Source: Pseudomonadota bacterium (GTDB lineage Bacteria > Myxococcota > Myxococcia > Myxococcales > Myxococcaceae). Taken from it: a stretch of 19,016 nt of DNA. The stretch covers positions 1-19,016 of the forward strand of contig JAFADT010001007.1 of assembly GCA_023424585.1 (NCBI GenBank), written 5' to 3'. Made by a program: the position numbers and the translations under genes. This document shows, in pieces, positions 8,011-14,172 of this stretch; positions within the stretch are counted from its first letter, which is position 1; each line of letters starts with the position of its first letter. Below the pieces are notes generated by a model. That model saw only the letters and a program-made list of their open reading frames with translations, made no database searches and was not told the DNA's origin.

Positions 8011-9143
8011 CTCTTCTGTGCCTCCATTGCCAAGGCGCACCCCTTCTGGGCGCGCGTGACCAGTCTGCGTTGGATATCGACGCGAATGCCTTCACGACCG
8101 CATCCGCAAACCCCCGCCCGGGTGCTCCCCACGTCCTCTGTCACCAGGAAGCAGGGATAGCTGTTGGACGAAGCGTCCAGGTATGACATCAGACCTGGCG
8201 TCCCGGGAGGAAGGACCTCCAAAGTATGGGGATCCCGGGCAGCGACCAGGACCCAGGGCGGAACGTGCTTCTCCCGGGCCGAGCACTCCATGAAGACAGT
8301 GTTGAGCTCGACCTGGTTGAAGGCATCCCGCACCTGCGAGCCGTCCTCCAGCCGGAAGGTGTCAACGCAATACGTCTCGAACTCGTCGCGGGGCAGCATC
8401 CGCCCCGACTGTCGCTTCCAGCCGCCCGCGGTGAGGATGGTGAGCCGGGACCCCAGGTCCATGCGGCGGTCGCGCGCCCGGACCCGTTGACAGAGGTCGT
8501 GGACGAGGAAGGGCGGCCCCACGACGCCGATGAAGCCGGGGCGCGCGGCGAAGTAGTCCAGGACCGGGAGCACCTCGTCGGGGTGCAGGACCCCGTCCTT
8601 CACCACCGAGTACGTGGGGAAGAGCAGCTCGATGAGGCTCATCACGTACTGGAACCAGACGTTGCCCGCATCCTCGCGGCCCGGCCCCAGGTTGATGACC
8701 GTGAAGTCCTCTTCGTGCCAGTCCTGGATGAGCCCAAGGCTGGTGCGGACCGAACCGATGAGCCGCTCGATGGTGACGCGATCCCGGCCAATCCGACTCT
8801 GGGGCCCCCCGCTGGTGCCGCTGCTCAGATACCACTGCTCGATGTCATCGCGGGGAACGCTGCGGACCTCGCTGTACTTGAACGCCCGCGTGGACAGCAG
8901 CGGGATCTTCTCCAGGGGTCCGTCGACGCGGGCATGGCTCCGCTCGAAGTACATCCGGTACTGGGGGCAGGAATCCAGGTGCCTGACCAGGGCCTCCCGC
9001 ACGAAGCGCTGGGTCAGCTGCTGCTGCTCGACCAGGGGCAGGTCGTACCAGGGCTCCTCGGAGTGGATGAGCAGGTCCAGGTCGGAGCTCGCGTTGACGA
9101 CGCGGTAGTCCAGCGGCGGCTCCTGAAGCGTGAGGGCCCTCAC
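8007..9143 (-). CDS. luxE: LuxE acyl-protein synthetase
   Basis: LuxE activates fatty acid with ATP, forms an acyl-enzyme and passes the acyl group to LuxC. The protein has 378 residues. It carries SSGTSG at 107-112 (adenylate-forming signature), INLGPGREDAGNVWFQYVM, VRDAFNQVELNT, EKHVPPWV, GLMSYLDASSNSYPCF and the C-terminal TRAQKGCALAM, where Cys369 corresponds to the acyl-accepting Cys of Vibrio LuxE. These blocks match remembered LuxE nearly word for word. A small insertion with CGCGREG near residues 347-353 adds two Cys not expected in Vibrio LuxE. The GTG start at 9143 overlaps the luxC stop (GTGA), so LuxC and LuxE, which form a complex, are translationally coupled. Confidence 0.94.
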   Translation of the reverse strand: MRALTLQEPPLDYRVVNASSDLDLLIHSEEPWYDLPLVEQQQLTQRFVREALVRHLDSCPQYRMYFERSHARVDGPLEKIPLLSTRAFKYSEVRSVPRDDIEQWYLSSGTSGGPQSRIGRDRVTIERLIGSVRTSLGLIQDWHEEDFTVINLGPGREDAGNVWFQYVMSLIELLFPTYSVVKDGVLHPDEVLPVLDYFAARPGFIGVVGPPFLVHDLCQRVRARDRRMDLGSRLTILTAGGWKRQSGRMLPRDEFETYCVDTFRLEDGSQVRDAFNQVELNTVFMECSAREKHVPPWVLVAARDPHTLEVLPPGTPGLMSYLDASSNSYPCFLVTEDVGSTRAGVCGCGREGIRVDIQRRLVTRAQKGCALAMEAQKR

Positions 9144-10579
9144 GGCACGAACTCCACGAACCGGTCGTTCTCAAGGAAGCTTGTTTGATCAATTCGGATC
9201 GTCATGGTCTTCGTGTAGAGGGCGCTGGGCTGCTCCGTCGAAGACAGGCGGACCAGGTGCTGGAGGGGGAAGATGCCGTCGTGCGCCGTGCCAGCCCGGA
9301 AGATGTTGTTCATGCCCAGCTCCACGAAGCGGGACACGCCCTTGCTGGCCATCCGGTCCCGCAGGCCCTCCACGGCGTGGAAGGGCATCACGGCGACGGT
9401 CTGGACATCACCGTCCACGTACTGCGCGACCTCATCGACAGACTTGATGGGGTGAATGAAGAGCGTCCGCCCCAGCGGGTGGAGCCCCACGAACTCAGGA
9501 GAGCAGACCGCGAACGCCCAGCTGCCCTCGGGGTCGTGGTAGAAAGGCATCCCCATGAACAGCGCTTCGCTGACCGCGAGCGTGCGCGCGGCCTTCTCGT
9601 CGAAGTCGTGGAAGCCCTTGGGCAGGACCTGCTTGTAGACATTCATCGCCTCCACGAGGTGGGGGATGAACTCGCCGAGGTCCACGTCCGTGAAGACCTG
9701 TTGGACCGAGAAGCAGGCGCGCTGATCATAATAGGAGACATCGTGCGCCAGACAGCGGGCCGCGGCCTTGAGGTCGCTCCCCTGGGTGACCACGGCCAGG
9801 CTCCGTTTGGGGCCGAACTTGACGACGTCCGTCTTCTCCGAGGCGTAGCGCGCCGCCCACCGCATGGCATCCCGGCCTCCCCATGCGCAGATGACATCCG
9901 CGGCCCGCGCGATCTGATCCTCCAGCGCCCCCTCCTGCCCACCGGCCCAGTTGATCACCGACATCGCCTGGGTCACCGGGTGGTTCGCCTCGATGTCCTG
10001 GAAGCTCTGGGCCAGGAAGAGCGGCGTGAAGGGGTCCCCCGAGGAGGACTTGACGACGACGCTGTTCTTCGTGATGAGCGCCCGGACGATGGAGCCGACC
10101 CCCGAGAGGGGGACGTTGCCGGCCAGCGTGTGGAGCGACAGCCCCTTGGGATAGGCGCGGACCTCCGCCTCCTCGCGAAGGACCCACTTGTCCAGGATGT
10201 GTCGGCTGCCCAGCTCCGTCGTCACGATGTCGTACGTGACGGCGTGGGACGACAGCAGCATGGAGATCCAGTTCGCCTCCAGCTCCGCCATCTTCTCGGA
10301 GAAGCCGAGGTGGCTCACCAGCGCCCGGATGTACATCTTGCGCCGGGTATACTCCTTGGACTTCCAGCTCTGTCCCGCGTTATAGAGGAAGCCGACAATC
10401 TCATGCAGTGACAGCTTCTCCAGGGCCTTGGTGTCCTGCTCCACGATCTGCTTCGTCATGGCGGCATCAAGGATGGGAAACCTGACGACCGAGCCATTAT
10501 CAAGCGTCAGGAGACGATGAGAGCCCTCGCTCGGGCTGTATTTCTCCCCCCTGATGATGAATGGCACATCCCTGATCAT
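9140..10579 (-). CDS. luxC: LuxC long-chain acyl reductase
   Basis: LuxC reduces the acyl group handed over by LuxE to a long-chain aldehyde with NADPH. The protein is 479 residues, the usual length. It contains FLYNAGQSWKSKEYTRR (64-80), MAELEANWISMLLSS, HTLAGNVPLSGV, CAWGGRDAMRWA (231-242), KFGPKRS, YDQRACFS with Cys289 at the acyl-accepting position (Cys286 in Vibrio harveyi by memory), GMNNIFRAGTAHD and a C-terminal QTSFLENDRFVEFVP that mirrors LuxC. It opens the operon: the ATG at 10579 is preceded by GAGGGGG at 6 nt spacing, and a candidate promoter and a terminator-like hairpin lie further upstream. LuxC-like reductases also occur in O-antigen clusters, but the co-occurrence with LuxE, LuxD and LuxA argues for the lux type. 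Confidence 0.95.
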   Translation of the reverse strand: MIRDVPFIIRGEKYSPSEGSHRLLTLDNGSVVRFPILDAAMTKQIVEQDTKALEKLSLHEIVGFLYNAGQSWKSKEYTRRKMYIRALVSHLGFSEKMAELEANWISMLLSSHAVTYDIVTTELGSRHILDKWVLREEAEVRAYPKGLSLHTLAGNVPLSGVGSIVRALITKNSVVVKSSSGDPFTPLFLAQSFQDIEANHPVTQAMSVINWAGGQEGALEDQIARAADVICAWGGRDAMRWAARYASEKTDVVKFGPKRSLAVVTQGSDLKAAARCLAHDVSYYDQRACFSVQQVFTDVDLGEFIPHLVEAMNVYKQVLPKGFHDFDEKAARTLAVSEALFMGMPFYHDPEGSWAFAVCSPEFVGLHPLGRTLFIHPIKSVDEVAQYVDGDVQTVAVMPFHAVEGLRDRMASKGVSRFVELGMNNIFRAGTAHDGIFPLQHLVRLSSTEQPSALYTKTMTIRIDQTSFLENDRFVEFVP

Positions 10580-10585
10580 TTAGAG

Positions 10586-10592
10586 CCCCCTC
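10586..10592 (-). promoter_or_regulatory. Ribosome-binding site of luxC
   Basis: GAGGGGG on the minus strand with 6 nt to the ATG at 10579. It is the strongest Shine-Dalgarno in the block and fixes the luxC start, consistent with luxC being the first gene. Confidence 0.7.
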
Positions 10593-10687
10593 GAACGCTT
10601 CTCAGCGAGACCAGCAGCCGCGTCCCAATGCGAGGACTGCCGCCCCATGGCGGCTCACACTGCCCCGCCCGCGTGCATGAGTTGTTG

Positions 10688-10718
10688 ATTACCTAGCAGA
10701 GACCCAAACACACTTCAA
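10688..10718 (-). promoter_or_regulatory. Candidate sigma-70-type promoter upstream of luxC
   Basis: On the minus strand TTGAAG (10718-10713) is followed by TAGGTAAT (10695-10688), in a locally AT-richer stretch about 110-140 nt upstream of luxC and just downstream of the terminator-like hairpin. The -10 match is modest (GGTAAT at 19 nt spacing, or TAGGTA at 17). No lux-box-like 20-bp palindrome was seen. This is a pattern guess only. Confidence 0.25.
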
Positions 10719-10727
10719 GCCGTCATC

Positions 10728-10751
10728 AAAGAAAAACGGGTTCTCCCGTTT
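10728..10751 (-). terminator. Rho-independent terminator-like hairpin between the beta-propeller gene and luxC
   Basis: Read on the minus strand, AAACGGG (10751-10745), loop AGAA and CCCGTTT (10740-10734) form a perfect 7-bp stem, followed directly by TTCTTT so that the 3' side is TTTTTCTTT. It should end transcripts coming from the beta-propeller gene and insulate luxC. Alternatively, if a promoter lies above it, it could act as an attenuator in a luxC leader. Confidence 0.6.
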
Positions 10752-11022
10752 CATCCCGCGCTCCTCCCAATCAATCCCTCTCGCATGAACACACCGTATT
10801 GGGACACCTCACGCGAGCCATGAATCCTGATGAGGATTGGCCTTTCGCGACTCGAACGCCGTGTGAAATCCAGCACTTGAGGGGCAGACGAAACTCTTGA
10901 TATTGGCTGGTCGCGCCCCGTCATCCTGGGTATGTAGCCAAGGGCTCACACGTTCGAGCCCCCAGACGTGAGAGGTTGTCTTTGTGACCTCCACGGTCTT
11001 GTCCCAAGGCGCGCTGGGCCCG

Positions 11023-11997
11023 CTAATCCGCCACGGCAAGGCCATGCGGGTCGCGGCCGACCTGAACAACGCTCAGTTTTCTACCCGTTGAGGATTCCAT
11101 GACCCACACGGAGTGGTCTCCATTGCAGGACACGAAGAGCCGCTGCCCATCCGCGCTCAGGGTGGCGGCGAAGGGGCTCTTCCCCACGCGGAGTGACTCC
11201 AGCCGCTGTCGAGCGTGCCGGTCCACCCGTGAGAGCGCGTCATCGTCGAGGTTGGTGACATAGAGGCAGCGCCCATCCGGGCTGGGGGCGATGCTGGTGG
11301 GATGTCTTCCCACGAGGATGCAGCCCACCTCCCGGCCCGAGCCCGGGTCGTGGATGGAGACGACGTGGTCTCGGATGGACGTCACATACAGGAGGCCGTC
11401 GCAATACAACACGCCATATGGCTGTCCCCTGACGGGGAAGGTTCTCTGTACCCTCAGCGAATCCAGCTCCACCGCGGAGACTGTGTCGTCCGCGTTGTTG
11501 GTGATGAAGAGCAGGTTCCGTTCGGGCGCCAGAGTCAGGTTCCGGGGTCCGCGCCCGACCGCCACTTCGTGGACAGGCCGACCGCTGAGCGCCTCCAGCA
11601 CGCAGAGCCTGGAGCCCTGTCTGCTCAGGACCCACAACCAGCGCCCCTCGGGACTGACGGCCAGGCCTCGCGGATCCGGGCCGACGGCGAAGGTGTCCAC
11701 GACCCGAAGCTCACGCGTCGAGACAACCGAGACCGAACCATCGCCGCTGTTGCTGACGTAGAGCAGGCTCTTGTCACTGTTCAGCGCGACGGAGCGGGGC
11801 TCATGCCCCACGGGGATCTTCGCCAGGATCATCCCGGAGTCACCGTCCAGGCACCAGACACGGTCCTCCAGACAGCTCGCCACGAAGAGGGGGGTCGAGC
11901 TCCGGCTCTCGGCAACCATCAACAGACCTCGCTTGGATGACCGGTCCGCCCGTTGCGCTGGACAGGCGATGAGCAATGAGGCGCCGATGACACACAT
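11023..11997 (-). CDS. YVTN-type beta-propeller protein, possible lipoprotein
   Basis: The protein is up to 324 residues with seven consecutive repeats of about 40 residues, each with the pattern hydrophobic-YVxN/S followed by a VxVGxxPxxxA-type turn: VASC, LLYVSNS, LWVLSR, LLFITNN, LLYVTSI, CLYVTNL and LFVSCN. It should fold as a seven-bladed propeller, probably a binding or scaffold protein rather than an enzyme. Two starts are possible. The ATG at 11997 gives a hydrophobic N-terminus with a lipobox-like LIAC but no basic residues and no ribosome-binding site. The ATG at 11919 has GAGG 7 nt upstream and gives a leaderless protein of 298 residues. It is separated from luxC by 443 bp and a terminator-like stem, so it is probably not part of the lux operon. 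Function unknown. Confidence 0.8.
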   Translation of the reverse strand: MCVIGASLLIACPAQRADRSSKRGLLMVAESRSSTPLFVASCLEDRVWCLDGDSGMILAKIPVGHEPRSVALNSDKSLLYVSNSGDGSVSVVSTRELRVVDTFAVGPDPRGLAVSPEGRWLWVLSRQGSRLCVLEALSGRPVHEVAVGRGPRNLTLAPERNLLFITNNADDTVSAVELDSLRVQRTFPVRGQPYGVLYCDGLLYVTSIRDHVVSIHDPGSGREVGCILVGRHPTSIAPSPDGRCLYVTNLDDDALSRVDRHARQRLESLRVGKSPFAATLSADGQRLFVSCNGDHSVWVMESSTGRKLSVVQVGRDPHGLAVAD

Positions 11998-12734
11998 CGG
12001 GCCCGTGCCAGCTCAAAATCTGCTCGCCTCATCCCGGGCGCGTCAAGGACGCACCAGAGCATGTCACTGGCGTCTCATGCCTTCGGACGCGTCATGAGAA
12101 GAACATGGCGGCTCAGGGCAGCACCGGGCCCTGGGTCTCATCCCGCTGCCCCCGGCACCGCGAACCACGTGCCAGGGCGGAGGCACACACCTTACAAATC
12201 CTCGCAGTTTCCCCCCGGATGCGCCGACGAAGGCCAGCGCGCACACCGCCAGCAGCGTCATGACCTTGAGCTTCTCCATCAGCGCGGCCATGGCGGCGCT
12301 GTCCCAGGAGCGACACCGGACCGCGCAATCCCAATGGCCGCCGCGATGCTGGCCACGCTGACGCTCCCAACGACGAGCGTCACCAGCAGGAGCACGAACG
12401 CGAGCAGCACCGTCCAGGCGTGGGGACGGTGCGAAAGCGGGAGGGTTGGCGACGGAAGACGGCTCGGAGGGGAAAGCCATGGCGGACGAGGGTGGCGCCC
12501 CGGTTCGCGCAAGAGGAGAAAGACCTCGCCGCCGTTGCCCTGCGCACCTGCTCGTCGCCACGTCGGGCAATGAGACAAAGCCATATGACCCGTCCGCCAC
12601 GGCGCGCTCCGGGCTGAGCTTCGATTGCGCCCACATGCTCAGCCCGGTGCTGCTCGACAGCGGCCACGCGGCGCTTCGAGCAGCAGGCGCGGCGCTCGGT
12701 GCCGCCATCCCCTGGCAGGTCCTGGTTCGCGCCC
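11998..12734. other. Region with no confident intact gene
   Basis: Several overlapping open frames on both strands are low-complexity products of high GC. A weak promoter-like pair on the minus strand, TTGACG at 12046-12041 and GCAGAT at 12024-12019, lies above the beta-propeller gene. The middle of the region contains two hydrophobic coding-like segments in different minus-strand frames, listed separately as a possible remnant. Confidence 0.5.
12205..12480 (-). pseudogene. Possible frameshifted remnant of a small membrane protein
   Basis: Two hydrophobic segments sit in different minus-strand frames. One reads HAWTVLLAFVLLLVTLVV (about 12420-12370) followed by SVASIAAAIGI, and stops at 12281-12279. 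The other starts at an ATG overlapping that stop (TGATG) and reads MEKLKVMTLLAVCALAFVGA, like a signal peptide or membrane helix. Codons within each hydrophobic stretch end mostly in G or C, as in real genes here, but the bias decays on both sides (for example AAA CTG CGA GGA TTT GTA after the second). This fits an old small membrane-protein gene broken by frameshifts. Two tiny overlapping genes are the alternative. There is no clear ribosome-binding site. Confidence 0.25.
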
Positions 12735-13361
12735 TTACGGTTGCTTCCGGACGCCGACGGTGATGGACGTCATTCCCCCCGAAGACTGGAGCGTGACACG
12801 GCCCGCGGTGAGGTCCTCCTCCCTGAACTGATACAGGAGGACGCCGGTAATGGTGTCATTGACGCTGATATCACTGTCCCAGACGCGGAAGCCCCATGGC
12901 TCCGAGAGCAGGCGACCCGCCGTGGCGGTGCAACCGCCCGAAGCCCAGGCGGGCGTATAGCTCTCCACTTCCGGTGTGAAGGAGGCCAGCGTCGCCCCCG
13001 GGCATTGCATCTCCACGAAGACATCCGGCGCGGAGCCATCCGCATCCCAGGCCGAGCCATTGTTGTTGGCCGTGATCTGAGCGGACAGGGGCTGGACGAG
13101 CCAGACACCCGCCGGGTCCGCGCCGCACGTCTGCTCCGTCTTGCAGACCTGGGCCGCGTTGCACGTCTGGCACGTGGCCCCGGCCTTTCCACACGCGGAA
13201 GCGGTATTCCCCGTCTGACAGGTGTTGTTGAAACAGCAGCCCGCGCAGTTCGCCGCGGAGCACGTCACCGGCGGGGTGTTGTCCTCCCCCGGGTCGTCAC
13301 CGCCGCCGCAACCCGCCAGGGACAGTCCCGCGACCACTGCCAACATCCGATGAATCTTCAT
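12735..13361 (-). CDS. Cys-rich secreted lipoprotein with C2-like C-terminal region
   Basis: The protein has 208 residues from the ATG at 13361, chosen because it gives a textbook lipoprotein signal: MKIHRMLAVVAGLSLAGC with lipobox LAGC, then GGGDD. A longer open frame to 13493 has no such sense. A Cys-rich segment (roughly residues 34-80, about a dozen Cys, with CAGCC and CQTC) follows a short linker. The rest resembles the C2-like domain common in myxobacterial lipoproteins, with WDADGSAPDVFVEM and, later, FRVWDSDISVNDTI. Such domains often bind calcium through the Asp residues. It is predicted to be anchored in the outer membrane or secreted. No catalytic motif is visible and the role is unknown. 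Confidence 0.8.
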   Translation of the reverse strand: MKIHRMLAVVAGLSLAGCGGGDDPGEDNTPPVTCSAANCAGCCFNNTCQTGNTASACGKAGATCQTCNAAQVCKTEQTCGADPAGVWLVQPLSAQITANNNGSAWDADGSAPDVFVEMQCPGATLASFTPEVESYTPAWASGGCTATAGRLLSEPWGFRVWDSDISVNDTITGVLLYQFREEDLTAGRVTLQSSGGMTSITVGVRKQP

Positions 13362-13428
13362 ACCTGTGTGACGCCCCCAAGAGGTCGGTGTTCGGGGCGC
13401 ACGATGTCCAGGCGGACGTTGACTGTCT

Positions 13429-13833
13429 CTACCTCTTCTGGGGGATGGCGCATCGAGGGGGCCCGGAAGAAGCTCCCTCCAGCCGGTGCGCACGGCGCCG
13501 GTACTCGCCGGGAGGCACTCCCATCTCCCGCCGGAACGCCCGGTTGAAGGCGAACTCCGATTCGTAGCCCACGCGGCCCGCGATGGCCGCGAGCCCGCCC
13601 TGCCCCTCCCGCAGCGCGTGCGCGGCCTCCTGCATCCGAAGCCGCGTCAGGTACTCATGAGGCGCCACACCCACCTCGCTCGCGAAGCACCGCGCGAGCA
13701 TCGCCCTCGAAGTCCCCGCGCGCCGCGCCAGCTGGCTCACGGTCCAGCTCCGTCCTGGCTCCGCGTGCATCCAGCCCATGGCGCTGGCGAGCGTCCGGTC
13801 GCCGAGCGCCCCCAACTCCGGGGGCGAGGTCAT
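13429..13833 (-). pseudogene. AraC-family regulator, 5'-truncated (DNA-binding domain only)
   Basis: The 134-residue frame is an almost complete AraC/XylS C-terminal domain. The first helix-turn-helix is around WTVSQLARRAGTSRAMLARCF (residues 30-50), then GVAPHEYLTRLRMQEAAHAL, and the second HTH AIAGRVGYESEFAFNRAFRREMGVPPGEYRR (about 83-113). AraC proteins with this linker (SAMGWMHAEPGRSWTV) normally carry a cupin sensor domain of about 150-200 residues in front; it is absent. An in-frame stop lies at 13845-13843 just above the ATG, and there is no ribosome-binding site. The truncation point coincides with that of the divergent membrane-protein remnant. It may still be expressed as a bare DNA-binding domain, but a broken gene is more likely. 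Confidence 0.65.
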
Positions 13834-14088
13834 CCCCTGGCTCTACTACGTCAAGGCAGGCAGGGACTCGGCGTGGCACTGGCGATGTTCGCCCTGGTGG
13901 CCATCCGGCAGCGACAGGCTGCGGGCGTCTTCGTCCTCGCCTGCATCGTGATGCCCACCGTGGACGCGCTGACCGTGCTGCATGGCGGTGCCTCGCTCGC
14001 CTTCGCGCTCGCCGTTCATGGAAGCGCGGCGGCCTACGGAGCCGTGCTGGCCGCCGCGCTGCTGCTCCCCCAGAAGGGCACCGCTTGA
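13823..14088 (+). pseudogene. DUF4267-like membrane protein remnant, 5'-truncated and frameshifted
   Basis: The end of a small four-helix membrane protein of DUF4267 type is visible. From 13829 one frame reads VIPWLYYVKAGRD. Then a single-base loss near 13867-13873 shifts to the frame reading LGVALAMFALVAI, QRQAAGVFVLACIVMPTVDA and LAFALAVHGSAAAYGAVL, ending with TGA at 14086-14088. The combined reading GRD-LGVALAM restores a family-like sequence. The first part of the gene (N-terminal helix and start) is missing. Regulator and DUF4267 genes commonly sit divergently; here both have lost their 5' ends at the same place. Confidence 0.55.
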
Positions 14089-14172
14089 TTCAGCGTCCAG
14101 GCGCGGCCGTCTGGCGGGCGTGGCTACTTTGAGGGCGGGAGGTCGCGCTCCTGCCCCGCGACACGCCTGCTC

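Larger units (their letters stand above)
10580..11022. other. Intergenic region between luxC and the beta-propeller gene
   Basis: These 443 bp hold the luxC ribosome-binding site, the candidate promoter and the terminator described separately. The segment 10680-10810 is noticeably richer in A/T than its surroundings, as expected for regulatory DNA. The remaining part (about 10800-11022) has only a short minus-strand open frame without recognisable family or ribosome-binding site, and I see no gene in it. Confidence 0.6.

Noticed and set aside
10580..10810. A lux-box-like LuxR binding palindrome upstream of luxC
   Set aside because: No 20-bp inverted repeat of that type was found; the only clear inverted repeat is the terminator-like stem.
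10809..11069. An 86-codon minus-strand frame downstream of the beta-propeller gene
   Set aside because: Overlaps the propeller 3' end, lacks a ribosome-binding site and recognised motif.
12061..12763. Plus-strand and long minus-strand frames (for example 12061-12573, 12064-12708, 12446-12763)
   Set aside because: Basic low-complexity translations without start signals; only the short hydrophobic minus-strand pieces show a coding-like pattern.
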